A stretch of DNA of 64,000 nt from LMUY01 sp965199005 (GTDB taxonomy: Bacteria > Pseudomonadota > Alphaproteobacteria > Acetobacterales > Acetobacteraceae): positions 2,852,001 through 2,916,000 of the forward strand of contig CBDAQK010000006.1 of the NCBI GenBank assembly GCA_965199005.1, in the 5' to 3' direction. Shown here in pieces: positions 52,774 to 61,656 of this stretch (within the stretch, counting starts at the first letter, position 1; every line of letters starts with the position of its first letter). The translations under genes were made by a program, and so were the position numbers. The notes beneath the pieces were generated by a model. That model was not told the origin of the DNA, did no database searches, and saw only the letters and a list, made by a program, of their open reading frames with translations.

Positions 52774-53424
52774 TCATCGCGGGGCCGCCTGGTCGACCAC
52801 CTTCTGCAGGTCCTCGGCCGTCAGCGCACCTGGAACCGGGATGTTTCCAACAACGAAGCCAGGCGTGCCCTGGAAGCCGATGGCGTGAGCTTCTGCTGCA
52901 GTGCGCGAGAGCACCGCATCGAGTTCGCCGCTGCGCGACGCCATGTCGGCAGCAAGGCGCCCCAGGTCGACGCCCGCGCCCTGCGCCGCCGCCTTCACCG
53001 AAGCCTCATCCATCGACCGTGGCAGCGAAAAGAGCGCCTTGTGCACGGCGGCATACTTGCCCTGCCATTGCGCGGCCAGCGCCACCCGCGCAGCGTAGAT
53101 CGAGATTCCACCAAAAATCGGCCATTCCTTGGAGACCAGCCGGACACGCTTGTCCTTCGCCACCAGGGCCTCCAACGTCGGCTGCATCATCCTGCAGTAA
53201 GGACAGCGATAGTCGAAGAACTCGGCTACCGTGACAGATCCGAGAGGGTTTCCGGACACGGGCGTATCCGGGTCGCCGACCACGCTGGCCACGACCGTGC
53301 CCGGCAAACCTGCGGCACGGGCGGTCTGTGCTCCAGGCCAAGCCCGGACAGCCATCGCACAGGCGAGCGCGATGACAACGGCGAGGACCGTGCGCCCGGC
53401 GGTGACCGCGTCGAAGCGTCTCAT
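52774..53424 (-). CDS. DsbA/Com1-like thiol-disulfide oxidoreductase
   Basis: A 216-residue exported thioredoxin-fold protein. The leader TVLAVVIALACAMAVRAWPG is followed by VTVAEFFDYRCPYCRMMQPT (active-site CPYC) and FQGTPGFVVGNIPVPG with the cis-Pro. The ATG at 53424 overlaps the stop of the binding-protein gene (ATGA). Within the sulfur cluster it may reduce or transfer sulfur-thiol bonds on the periplasmic side; that role is inference. Confidence 0.85.
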   Translation of the reverse strand: MRRFDAVTAGRTVLAVVIALACAMAVRAWPGAQTARAAGLPGTVVASVVGDPDTPVSGNPLGSVTVAEFFDYRCPYCRMMQPTLEALVAKDKRVRLVSKEWPIFGGISIYAARVALAAQWQGKYAAVHKALFSLPRSMDEASVKAAAQGAGVDLGRLAADMASRSGELDAVLSRTAAEAHAIGFQGTPGFVVGNIPVPGALTAEDLQKVVDQAAPR

Positions 53425-54188
53425 TTCCCGGCCGCCGTCGACCAGCCCCATTTCGCGAATATCCGGGCTCCCTCGCCCGACGCCAGGTAATCAGCGAAGG
53501 CCTTGGCTTCGGGACGGGCCGCCGCTCGTTGGGTCAGGACGACGCCGGTGTCGCGGTAGATGCGATACTCAGGCTCGATTGGAACCATGTCGGCGATTGC
53601 AGGGTTGGCCACCTGCCAGATGTTCCAGATGATCCAGGCATCAAAGGTCTTGTCGGCCGCCCAGACCTGCTTGGCATCGGCGCTGGTAGCCGCAAAGTTG
53701 CCTATGTTGCCGCGGAAGGCGGCAATGGCGGCGATATCACCTGTTCGGCCCACCACGTCTTCCCACAGTCCGCCCTGACCGGAGCCGTTCACCACCAGAA
53801 TCTTGTGGCCGGACCTCATGAGGTCCGCGAGGCCGGAGATGTGCGAGGGATTACCCGGTCGGACCAGGATCGCAGACGGACGGACGTAGAGAGGCCGCAC
53901 GGATGCGGGCTCAATCTGGCCACCGAAGGCCGTCACGAAGTCCGACATCATCGCTTCCGAGCCGCTGAAGACCACATCGGCATCGCCCTTGGCCTGCGCC
54001 AGCCATTGGCCGGTTGGACCCGCAGTGACCTGGACGTCGATGCCGTGCGCCTTGCCAAAGACCTGCGCTGCCTCCTTCATCGCGGGCGCCGGGCCGCCCG
54101 GGCCGTAGACATGCAGGGTCTCAGCAGCCCCTCCCAGGGCGGGCGCAACCAGGCCGAGGGCGAGGACCAGGATGGACGTCAGGCGCAT
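53421..54188 (-). CDS. ModA/PstS-type periplasmic substrate-binding protein without permease
   Basis: A 255-residue exported protein. The signal MRLTSILVLALGLVAPALGG is followed by AETLHVYGPGGPAPAMKEAA, typical of the extracellular solute-binding type II (molybdate/phosphate-like) fold, and GDADVVFSGSEAMMSDFV. No permease or ATPase gene is nearby, so it may act as a binding protein or sensor rather than for transport. The genes around suggest an oxyanion of sulfur or molybdate as ligand. It is translationally coupled to the DsbA-like gene. Confidence 0.78.
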   Translation of the reverse strand: MRLTSILVLALGLVAPALGGAAETLHVYGPGGPAPAMKEAAQVFGKAHGIDVQVTAGPTGQWLAQAKGDADVVFSGSEAMMSDFVTAFGGQIEPASVRPLYVRPSAILVRPGNPSHISGLADLMRSGHKILVVNGSGQGGLWEDVVGRTGDIAAIAAFRGNIGNFAATSADAKQVWAADKTFDAWIIWNIWQVANPAIADMVPIEPEYRIYRDTGVVLTQRAAARPEAKAFADYLASGEGARIFAKWGWSTAAGK

Positions 54189-54213
54189 GCACGGTATCCT
54201 TGGTTACAGCGGG

Positions 54214-55005
54214 TCACAGGGAGCCGACCGCCCCCAGGTTCCGGTAGAGCATGTATGCCGCCACCATGAAGACAAGCACTGCGAACACCTTGTTCAAGGC
54301 GGCCTTCCGCGGGGCGAGGCGATTGCACAGCTGCATCCCGATAATGCCGCCGACGATGCCGCCCGCGATGTATTCGGCGGCGACGGGCCAGTCGATGAGA
54401 CCGGAGACGCCGTAGTTGACCGCCGTGGTCAGGCCGAAGCTGCCGACCGCCAGCAGGGAGGAGCCGACGGCGAAGATCATCGGCATGCCGGTCGAGAACA
54501 GCAGGCCAGGCACGATGAGGAAGCCGCTGCCGATGCCGAAGAAGCCTGACAGCATGCCGACCAGAAGCGCGGCGACCACGACCTTGACGACCGTCGCTGC
54601 GGTCATTGCCTCCGTGGCGGCCGTTCCGGCCTGCTCGGGGCGCGCGCCGCGCCGGAGCATCATCACGCCTACCACGACCATGAGCACCGCAAAGAGGAAC
54701 AGCAGCCTCTGGCCATCGAACGACTTGCCGAGACTTGAGCCTATCGCCGCGCCGATGACGCCGACCAGCGCGAACAGCGTGGCGCTGCGCCAGCGGACGT
54801 TTCCCGATCGGGCATGACCGCCGAAGTTGACGAAGGAATTGGCCGATACGGCAAGCGCCCCGGTCCCGATCGCCAGGTGCGGCGAAAGCCCGACGACATA
54901 TAGCAGGAGGGGAGTCGCCATGATCGAGCCGCCTCCGCCGATGAGGCCCAGGACGAAGCCCACCAGGGCACCAGACATGATGGCCAACGCCGCCTGCATC
55001 ATCAT
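54214..55005 (-). CDS. TauE/SafE-family sulfite/organosulfonate exporter
   Basis: A 263-residue membrane protein with about eight helices. The TauE repeats are VGFVLGLIGGGGSIMATPLL and VGMLSGFFGIGSGFLIVPGL. Members export sulfite, sulfoacetate or related anions. In this cluster export of sulfite formed by persulfide oxidation is a reasonable role. The start MMMQAALAIMSG has no alternative of better quality. Confidence 0.88.
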   Translation of the reverse strand: MMMQAALAIMSGALVGFVLGLIGGGGSIMATPLLLYVVGLSPHLAIGTGALAVSANSFVNFGGHARSGNVRWRSATLFALVGVIGAAIGSSLGKSFDGQRLLFLFAVLMVVVGVMMLRRGARPEQAGTAATEAMTAATVVKVVVAALLVGMLSGFFGIGSGFLIVPGLLFSTGMPMIFAVGSSLLAVGSFGLTTAVNYGVSGLIDWPVAAEYIAGGIVGGIIGMQLCNRLAPRKAALNKVFAVLVFMVAAYMLYRNLGAVGSL

Positions 55006-55063
55006 CTCTCCGAACTGCCTGAGTCCGGATGGTCAAGCTGGAGGGGCTGTGTCATCGAGAGTG

Positions 55064-55444
55064 TCACGTTGCCGTCACGACGGCGAACACGGCGGCCAGG
55101 TGAGGCTTGCCACCGGTTCGTGCCGCGACTGGAGCCGCCGCAGCCAACCTAGCCGGAACGCCGCCGAAGCCCTGGCTGATGGCCGACACGAGGCGCTCCG
55201 CTGCCGGGTCCGCGAGGGCATAGATGACGGAGCGCGATTCGCGCCTGCCCGCGACCAGTCCTGCGTCCCGTAGCTCGCCAAGCTGCTGGGAAAGGTTCGG
55301 CTGGCGAATGCCGACCTCGCGTTCCAGGTCGGCGACCGAGGCTTCCGCTTGGAAGAGGCGGAGCAAAATTTCCAGGCGGCCGGGATTGGCCAGGGCCCGC
55401 AGCGTCGTCGCGGCGGCCGCTGTGTCGATGCCGTGTCGGGTCAA
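55064..55444 (-). CDS. ArsR/SmtB-family regulator, BigR/SqrR-like but without cysteines
   Basis: A 126-residue winged-helix protein: LRALANPGRLEILLRLFQAE, VGIRQPNLSQQLGELRDAGL and ESRSVIYALADPAAERLVSA. The body is closest by eye to BigR/SqrR/YgaV, regulators that sense persulfide through two cysteines and control sulfide oxidation genes. This protein contains no cysteine at all, so it cannot sense that way. It overlaps the peroxiredoxin stop (ATGA), and the divergent sqr operon is the expected target. Confidence 0.85.
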   Translation of the reverse strand: MTRHGIDTAAAATTLRALANPGRLEILLRLFQAEASVADLEREVGIRQPNLSQQLGELRDAGLVAGRRESRSVIYALADPAAERLVSAISQGFGGVPARLAAAAPVAARTGGKPHLAAVFAVVTAT

Positions 55445-56118
55445 GCGACGGCCTTCTTCCGGCGCGCCGCGGGCGGCTTGCCTATCCGATAGTACCAGTC
55501 GGCCTCGCCGTCTGGCCGAGCCGCCAAGACTCCGTCAGCGGTGATTGGCGGAGCCAAGATGACGTCGTCGCCTGGCCGCCAGCCCTCCGGGGTCGAGACG
55601 TCGTGCGCGTCCGTGGTCTGCAGCGCCGCCACAAGCCGTAGCAGCTCCTCCACATTGCGGCCCGTCGTCATCGGATACCAGCTCATCGCCCTGATGACCC
55701 CGGCTGGGTCGATGACAAAGGCCGCCCGCACCAGGGAGGCATCCTGCGCCGCAGGCGCCACCATCCCGTATGCCCGCGCAATGGCCATCGACGGGTCCTC
55801 GATCATGGGAAAGCGGATCTCCACGCCAAAGCGCTCCCGGATGCTTCGGATCCAAGCCAGGTGGGAGAACAGGCTGTCGACGGAGATGGCAAGCAGTTCG
55901 CAGTGCAGCTCGGCAAACCGACCGGACGCTTGCGCAAAGGCCACGAATTCGCTGGTGCACACGGGGGTGAAATCGGCGGGATGTGAGAACATCAGAACCC
56001 AGCGGCCACGGTAGCCAGAGAGGGTGCGCTCACCCATCGTCGTGCGGGCGCGAAAATCCGGCGCCTCGGCGTGGAGCATGGGCGGCCAGCCACGCAGGTG
56101 TTCGGCTTCGACGGTCAA
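55441..56118 (-). CDS. 1-Cys peroxiredoxin (Prx6-like)
   Basis: A 225-residue peroxiredoxin. The peroxidatic motif is MFSHPADFTPVCTSEFVAFA (TPVCT). Prx6-type length and C-terminal PPITADGVLAARPDGEADWY are present, and WRPGDDVILAPP is typical. It reduces peroxides and may also meet persulfides. It is the first gene of the minus-strand sulfur cluster and diverges from sqr. Confidence 0.9.
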   Translation of the reverse strand: MTVEAEHLRGWPPMLHAEAPDFRARTTMGERTLSGYRGRWVLMFSHPADFTPVCTSEFVAFAQASGRFAELHCELLAISVDSLFSHLAWIRSIRERFGVEIRFPMIEDPSMAIARAYGMVAPAAQDASLVRAAFVIDPAGVIRAMSWYPMTTGRNVEELLRLVAALQTTDAHDVSTPEGWRPGDDVILAPPITADGVLAARPDGEADWYYRIGKPPAARRKKAVA

Positions 56119-56343
56119 ACGCTGTTCTCCCTCAGCAGGCAGCCACCGACCTGACGTGGTCGGGCATCATCCACTCCGACGATGTCGCTGACACCGGCCC
56201 CAGCCGCCGCTCGGGTTGCTTGAGGACGGCATCCGGCATCACACTATGTCGATTAAGCTAGTATTGTAATCAGGCTGATGCAAGGTTGACGATGGGTGGG
56301 CTTGCAGCCCGACTGCGCTTTCTCCGACCTGTGGAGGCCATCA
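56119..56343. promoter_or_regulatory. Divergent promoter region of the prx-arsR and sqr-pdo operons with a candidate ArsR operator
   Basis: The dyad GATTA-N11-TAATC lies at 56251-56271 in the AT-richest part of the gap. It is similar in layout to operators of BigR-type regulators. The sqr start has a TGGAGG ribosome site. The assignment is by position and symmetry only. Confidence 0.5.
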
Positions 56344-57627
56344 ATGAACGTCACGTCGCCCGTGGAGGCAGTCGAAAGCGACAGCCGGTCACCTGCCACC
56401 TATTCCGTCGTGATTGTGGGCGGCGGGGCCGCAGGCATCACGGTGGCGGCAGAGCTGCTCAAGCATAAGGCCGGTTTGTCGGTCGCCATCCTTGAACCAT
56501 CGGAGACGCACTCGTATCAGCCCGGTTGGACGCTGGTTGGGGCAGGCGTGTTCAAGCGCTCGCAGACCGAGCGGCGCGAGGCTGCCCTCATTCCCAACGG
56601 GGCGGTCTGGATCCGGCAGGCTGCCAAATCTTTCCGGCCAGACGAAAACCGGGTTGAACTCGCCGACGGCAGTTCGGTGGGATACCGGTTTCTGGTTGTG
56701 TGTCCCGGCCTCCAGCTCGATTGGGACAAGGTGGAGGGCCTCAAGGAGGCGCTGGGACGAAACGGCGTCTGCAGCAACTACCGCGCCGATCAGGCGGAAT
56801 ATACCTGGAATTGCATCAAGGCGTTCCAGGGCGGCACGGCGTTGTTCACGCAGCCCCCCATGCCCATCAAGTGCGCCGGTGCGCCGCAGAAAATCCTCTA
56901 TCTCGCCTCCGACCACTTGCGGAAGTCTGGCAGGTTGGCCGCATCGAAGATGGAGTTCTGCCTGACCGGCGACGTGCTGTTCGGCGTCCCCGCATTCGTG
57001 CCGCCCCTGCAGAAGGCCGTGGATGGCTACGGCATCAAGGTGAACTACAGGCACACGCTGCGGGCGGTCGACGGACCGGCGAAGAAGGCGTTCTTCTCCG
57101 TGGTAGGCGCCGACGGGCAGACGTCCGAGGTTGTCCGCGACTTCGACATGATGCACGTGACCCCGCCGCAAAGCGCGCCTGACTTCATCAAGGCGAGTTC
57201 GCTGGCCAGCGCCGCTGGTTGGGTAGAGGTAGACCCGGCGACGCTGCGCCACCTGCGCTACGCCAACGTCTTCGGCCTGGGCGACGCGGCCGGGACCACG
57301 AACGCGAAGACCGCGGCGGCCGTCCGGCTACAGGCACCCGTGGTCGTGGGAAACCTGCTCGGCGCCATGGACGGCAAGGAGGCGACGGCACGCTACGACG
57401 GCTATGGATCGTGCCCGTTGACGACGGCTTACGGCAAGGTCGTGCTGGCCGAATTCATCTACGGCGGCAAGGTGACCCCGAGCTTCCCGCTGGACCCGAG
57501 GGTCCCGCGCGCCAGCGCATGGTTGCTCAAGACCCGCGTCCTGCCGTTCATGTATTGGAACCTCATGCTCAAGGGCAACGAGTTCGACATCAAGCACCGG
57601 GAGCGTTCCCTGGAAGTCGCCGCGTGA
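56344..57627 (+). CDS. sqr: Sulfide:quinone oxidoreductase (type II/SQOR-like)
   Basis: A 427-residue flavoprotein. The FAD-binding GGGAAGITVAAELL lies near residue 25 and the catalytic cysteine regions are GRNGVCSNYRAD and PIKCAGAPQKILYLAS, as in mitochondrial SQOR and type II bacterial enzymes. The C-terminal FGLGDAAGTTNAKTAAAVRL completes FAD binding. It oxidises sulfide, passes electrons to quinone at the membrane, and releases sulfane sulfur to an acceptor thiol. The ATG at 56344 (MNVTSPVEAV) is preferred. It is coupled to the persulfide dioxygenase gene by GTGA overlap. Confidence 0.92.
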   Translation: MNVTSPVEAVESDSRSPATYSVVIVGGGAAGITVAAELLKHKAGLSVAILEPSETHSYQPGWTLVGAGVFKRSQTERREAALIPNGAVWIRQAAKSFRPDENRVELADGSSVGYRFLVVCPGLQLDWDKVEGLKEALGRNGVCSNYRADQAEYTWNCIKAFQGGTALFTQPPMPIKCAGAPQKILYLASDHLRKSGRLAASKMEFCLTGDVLFGVPAFVPPLQKAVDGYGIKVNYRHTLRAVDGPAKKAFFSVVGADGQTSEVVRDFDMMHVTPPQSAPDFIKASSLASAAGWVEVDPATLRHLRYANVFGLGDAAGTTNAKTAAAVRLQAPVVVGNLLGAMDGKEATARYDGYGSCPLTTAYGKVVLAEFIYGGKVTPSFPLDPRVPRASAWLLKTRVLPFMYWNLMLKGNEFDIKHRERSLEVAA

Positions 57628-58544
57628 ACGAGGCGCTTGAAGCCAGCCTCGGAACCGCAGGTGCCGCTCCGGACGTCGCCGGGTTCTGGGACGAGGCGAC
57701 CTCCAGCATCCAGTATGTCGTGTCCGATCCGGGAACGGGGCGCTGCGCGATCGTTGACCCCATCCTCGACTTCGACCCGAAATCCGGGGGGACGGCGACG
57801 CGCTCGGCCGACATGCTGCTCGGCCATATCGAACGGCATGGCCTCACACTGGACTGGATATTGGACACACATCCGCACGCCGACCACCTCTCGGCAGCGG
57901 GCTACCTCAAGGACGCCACCGGTGCACGGACCGCCATCGGCGAACGGATCGTGGAAGTGCAGCGGCTGTGGAAGGACATCTACAACCTGCCCGAAGGTTT
58001 TCGCACGGACGGCTCGCAGTGGGACTATTTGTTCGCGGACGGGGAACGGTTCAGCCTGGGTGGGCTGGAGATGTCCGCGCTGCTGACGCCAGGGCACACG
58101 CTCTGCTCGGTGACCTATCTGGCGGGAGACGCGGCGTTCGTGCACGACACGGTGTTCATGCCGGATAGCGGCACGGCGAGGGCGGATTTCCCGGGCGGTG
58201 ACGCCGACGCCCTATGGCGGAGCATCCAGCGCATCCTGGCGCTGCCGGACCGAACGCGGCTGTTCACGGGCCACGATTATCGCAAAGGCGGGCGTGAGGT
58301 CCGGTGGGAGAGCACCGTTGCGGAGCAGAAGGCCTTTAATGCACATCTGCGATGTGACGCGGAGGAGTTCGTACGTCTGCGGGCAGCTCGCGATGCGACC
58401 CTGCCGATGCCGAACCTCATCCTGGCGGCGCTGCAGGTGAACATTGCCGGAGGGACCCTTCCTGGTGCCGAGGCGAACGGCAGGCGCTATCTGAAAATCC
58501 CGCTCGATGCCTTTCCCGACGCGCCGTGGCCCGGCAGCGGCTGA
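57624..58544 (+). CDS. Persulfide dioxygenase-like metallo-beta-lactamase (ETHE1/Blh type)
   Basis: A 306-residue protein starting at a GTG overlapping the sqr stop. The MBL iron/zinc site is WILDTHPHADHLSAAGYL, with further ligands in LLTPGHTLCSVTYL, FVHDTVF and LFTGHDY. This is the Blh/ETHE1 branch that turns glutathione persulfide into sulfite. With SQR it forms the standard two-step sulfide detoxification path. Confidence 0.9.
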   Translation: MNEALEASLGTAGAAPDVAGFWDEATSSIQYVVSDPGTGRCAIVDPILDFDPKSGGTATRSADMLLGHIERHGLTLDWILDTHPHADHLSAAGYLKDATGARTAIGERIVEVQRLWKDIYNLPEGFRTDGSQWDYLFADGERFSLGGLEMSALLTPGHTLCSVTYLAGDAAFVHDTVFMPDSGTARADFPGGDADALWRSIQRILALPDRTRLFTGHDYRKGGREVRWESTVAEQKAFNAHLRCDAEEFVRLRAARDATLPMPNLILAALQVNIAGGTLPGAEANGRRYLKIPLDAFPDAPWPGSG

Positions 58545-58804
58545 CAGGCTTTCCTGAACCTGCCGCTCAAGCATGCGCCCGAACAAGACGACGTCGCCGG
58601 TCAGGTCGCCCAGACCAGGGCCGGTCAGCGGATTTCCTCCTAACAACCCCCCTCCATCCGCCAGCGTCAGACTGCCTTCGGCGCGGTGCTGTCCCAGGCC
58701 GCCGCGCGAACGGGCGCCCTTGAAAGCTCTCAGGCCATGTGTGGGCCGAACCCGTAGCGGGCGTTGGGATGACCTGCCGCCCTCCGAAGGGTAGTGCTAC
58801 CGAC

Positions 58805-59719
58805 ATGACCCTTGAGCAACTCCGCATCTTCGTCGCCGTCGCCGACCGGCAGCATGTCACCCGGGCGGCCGAGAGCCTCAACATCGCGCAATCCGCGGCG
58901 AGTGCGGCCATTGCCACGCTCGAGGGGCGTCACGGCGCCAAGCTGTTCCACCGGGTTGGCCGCGGCATCGAGCTGACCGTGGCCGGGTCGTTGTTCCTGA
59001 CCGAGGCGCGGGCCGTGCTGGCCCGCGCGGTGGCGGCTGAACTTGTGTTGTCCGAGTTGGGCACCCTTAAGCGCGGCACCCTGCTCGTGCAGGCCAGCCA
59101 GACGACCGCCAGCTATTGGCTGCCGCGCTACCTGGTGGCGTTTCGCCGGGCGCATCCCGGCATCGACATCCGCCTCACCATCGGCAACACGTCCCAGGTC
59201 GCCACCGCGGTTAAAGGAGGGCTGGCGGAACTGGGTTTCGTGGAAGGCGAGATCGACGACCCGGTGCTTGAAAGCCGGGTCTTGGCACAGGACCAGCTCG
59301 TCGTCGTTGTCGGTCCTGAGCACGACTGGGCTCGGGCTGGCACCCTGGAGGTCCCCTTCAGCCCGGCACGCCTGATCGAAAGCGATTGGGTGCTCCGAGA
59401 GGCAGGGTCGGGCACCCGCTCGGTCTTCGAGGCGGCGCTGGAAGGTTTCGGCCTCGAACCCACGAGGCTCCGGGTCGTGCTCGAGCTGCCTTCCAACGAA
59501 AGCGTCCGAGCCGCCGTGGAGGCCGGTATGGGTGCCACGGCGATCTCCGCCTCCGTCGCAGCTCCAAGCATCGAGGCCGGACTGCTCCAGGTTGTAGACC
59601 TGGCTCTCCCGAAACGCGCCTTCCACGTCCTGCGGCACGGGGAGCGTTACCGTAGCCAGGCGGCCGATGCGCTGCTGGCTGTCATCGCAGCAGGTCGACC
59701 CATCACCGCACCCGATTGA
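58805..59719 (+). CDS. LysR-family transcriptional regulator
   Basis: A 304-residue LTTR. The N-terminal HTH is TLEQLRIFVAVADRQHVTRA, then LNIAQSAASAAIATLEGRHG. The effector domain holds RRAHPGIDIRLTIGNTSQVA and DWVLREAGSGTRSVFE, close in style to CysB-like/YeiE regulators. The ATG at 58805 matches the family start. It precedes sorAB by 65 bases in the same direction, so sulfite dehydrogenase control is likely. Confidence 0.88.
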   Translation: MTLEQLRIFVAVADRQHVTRAAESLNIAQSAASAAIATLEGRHGAKLFHRVGRGIELTVAGSLFLTEARAVLARAVAAELVLSELGTLKRGTLLVQASQTTASYWLPRYLVAFRRAHPGIDIRLTIGNTSQVATAVKGGLAELGFVEGEIDDPVLESRVLAQDQLVVVVGPEHDWARAGTLEVPFSPARLIESDWVLREAGSGTRSVFEAALEGFGLEPTRLRVVLELPSNESVRAAVEAGMGATAISASVAAPSIEAGLLQVVDLALPKRAFHVLRHGERYRSQAADALLAVIAAGRPITAPD

Positions 59720-59784
59720 TCCAAATCGCAACGGCTATTGGACGGCCGTCCCGGCAACTGCGTAACTTCTGCAACGACAAGGCT

Positions 59785-61023
59785 ATGGGGAAACGCAGAA
59801 TGGCACAGGCACAGGGTAGACTCGGGCGCCGCGGACTGTTCGCAGGCGCAGCCGCGGCCGGGACCCTCGCAGCCGCGGCGGCGCGGGCGCAAGGGACGGT
59901 GAAGCTCAACCTCAGCGGCGGTCCCGACGAGCGCTCCCTGACGACCGCCTTCCCGCAAAAGGGGGCCATGGTGTTGCAGCGCACCCGTCCGCCCTTGCTG
60001 GAAACACCGTTCGAGGTATTCGACCAGGGAGTCTTCACCCCGAACGACCGCTTCTTCGTCCGCTGGCATTGGGCGGTGATCCCCGAACAGGTCGACTTGG
60101 CCAAGTTCCGCTGCTCCGTCCGGGGGCACGTGAACCAGGCGCAGTCCCTGACCATGGCCGACATCCTGGCCCTGCCGCGGGTCGAAATGGCGGCCGTCAA
60201 CCAATGCTCCGGCAATTCCCGCGGCCTGTTCGCGCCGCGTGTCGCCGGTGGACAGTGGCAGAACGGCGCGATGGGCAATGCGAAATGGACCGGCGTCCGC
60301 CTGCGCGACGTGCTGGACCGGGCCGGTGTGAAGCCCGGCGCCGTCGCCGTCCGCTTCAACGGCCTAGACGAGCCCGTCGTGCAGGGCGCACCCGATTTCA
60401 TGAAGTCCCTCGCCATCGACCATGCCCGCGACGGCGAGGTGATGCTGGCCTACCAGATGAACGGCGACCAGCTTCCTCTGCTGAACGGTTTCCCGATGCG
60501 GCTGATCGTGCCGGGATGGTATTCGACCTACTGGGTGAAGATGGTCAGCGACATTGAGGTGCTGGAGGTGCCGGATGACAGCTTCTGGATGAAGAGTGCC
60601 TATCTAATCCCCGCCACGCCGCATGCCGATGTCAAGCCAGGCCAGACCGGCTTCCCCACCGAACCGATCAACCGCATGGTCCCGCGCTCGTGGTTCACCA
60701 ACGTGACGTCCGCAACCAAGGTAAAGCCCGGCGCGCCGGTGCCGCTCCGCGGCATCGCATTCGGCGGAGATTGTGGCGTTTCGGCAGTGGATCTGTCCAT
60801 CGACGGGGGTTCCACCTGGAAGCCAGCGACGCTCGGCGCTGATGAGGGTTCCTTCAGCTTCCGGCAATGGACGACGCAGGTGAGCGCCCCGGCATCCGGT
60901 TCGCTCAGCGCCCAAATCCGCTGCACGAATACCAAACAGGTCGCCCAACCGGCGGAAGCGAACTGGAACGGCGGCGGCTTCATGCGGAATGTCATCGAAT
61001 CCGTCCAACTCGCCGTCGCCTGA
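59785..61023 (+). CDS. sorA: SorA-type molybdenum sulfite dehydrogenase subunit
   Basis: A 412-residue exported molybdoenzyme. The twin-arginine leader is LGRRGLFAGAAAAGTLAAAA. The Moco Cys lies in AAVNQCSGNSRGLFAPRVAG. The dimerisation domain follows (GGDCGVSAVDLSIDGG). It matches SorA more than SoxC by the NQCSGNSRG block and by its monohaem partner downstream. It oxidises sulfite to sulfate in the periplasm. The frame is open from 59716, but the ATG at 59785 gives a proper Tat signal. Confidence 0.9.
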   Translation: MGKRRMAQAQGRLGRRGLFAGAAAAGTLAAAAARAQGTVKLNLSGGPDERSLTTAFPQKGAMVLQRTRPPLLETPFEVFDQGVFTPNDRFFVRWHWAVIPEQVDLAKFRCSVRGHVNQAQSLTMADILALPRVEMAAVNQCSGNSRGLFAPRVAGGQWQNGAMGNAKWTGVRLRDVLDRAGVKPGAVAVRFNGLDEPVVQGAPDFMKSLAIDHARDGEVMLAYQMNGDQLPLLNGFPMRLIVPGWYSTYWVKMVSDIEVLEVPDDSFWMKSAYLIPATPHADVKPGQTGFPTEPINRMVPRSWFTNVTSATKVKPGAPVPLRGIAFGGDCGVSAVDLSIDGGSTWKPATLGADEGSFSFRQWTTQVSAPASGSLSAQIRCTNTKQVAQPAEANWNGGGFMRNVIESVQLAVA

Positions 61024-61039
61024 CCTGGAGGAGTGCGTG

Positions 61040-61519
61040 ATGACCATTTCAATCGGCACAGTCGCCTTCGGCTCCGTGATACTGGGCGGCATCGTCCTGT
61101 TCGCGACTGGCAGGCCAAACGATCATGGGGCGGCCGAGCAGGCGCGGCAGGCAGCCGCCGTCCAGCCGATGCCTGCCTACTCGGTGGAGCTGAATAAGCA
61201 GATTGCCGCCGAAGCTGCCGCTGTGGGGCCGCATGCAGCGCCTGCCGTGGCGGCGGTCGCAGGGGTGACGCTTCGTTCGGTCGGCTTCGACTTCCCCGGC
61301 AGCGACCGTGCCTTTCCGCCCGGGCCTGGCGCAGAGTTGGTCGGCAATAGCTGCCAGTCCTGCCATTCGCCCGGCATGATTCTGAACCAGCCCGCGCTGA
61401 CCAAGGCGGAATGGACAGGCGAGGTGACCAAGATGCTGCATACCTACAAGGCTCCGGTAGAGGAGAGCGACGTCCCGGCCATCGTGGCTTATCTCGCCAA
61501 CCTGAAGGTCGGCCCGTAG
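61040..61519 (+). CDS. sorB: SorB-like monohaem cytochrome c
   Basis: A 159-residue protein with an N-terminal anchor (TISIGTVAFGSVILGGIVLF) and one haem site in GNSCQSCHSPGMILN, plus a distal Met region (VTKMLHTYKAPVEESDVPAI). GGAGGAG precedes the ATG. It accepts electrons from SorA and passes them to the respiratory chain. Its stop codon lies inside a perfect 9-bp hairpin. Confidence 0.88.
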   Translation: MTISIGTVAFGSVILGGIVLFATGRPNDHGAAEQARQAAAVQPMPAYSVELNKQIAAEAAAVGPHAAPAVAAVAGVTLRSVGFDFPGSDRAFPPGPGAELVGNSCQSCHSPGMILNQPALTKAEWTGEVTKMLHTYKAPVEESDVPAIVAYLANLKVGP

Positions 61520-61533
61520 GAAGATACGGGCCG
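61510..61533 (+). terminator. Hairpin covering the sorB stop codon
   Basis: CGGCCCGTA (61510-61518) pairs perfectly with TACGGGCCG (61525-61533) around a 6-base loop. The TAG stop spans the end of the left arm and the first loop base. No T run follows. Confidence 0.55.
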
Positions 61534-61656
61534 CGCGGAATAGGACCGATCCGCCGACTGGTGCAGGGCGACTCCGGTCCGGCCCGCCGCTGGCTGGTGA
61601 TCGCTCCCGGCACGGCCGCCGCCCCGGGCGGGTCCGTCAAGGTCCAGCATTAGATC

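Noticed and set aside
59785..61519. SoxCD sulfane dehydrogenase
   Set aside because: The partner cytochrome has one haem site and the NQCSGNSRG block fits SorA; no soxXYZAB genes are nearby.
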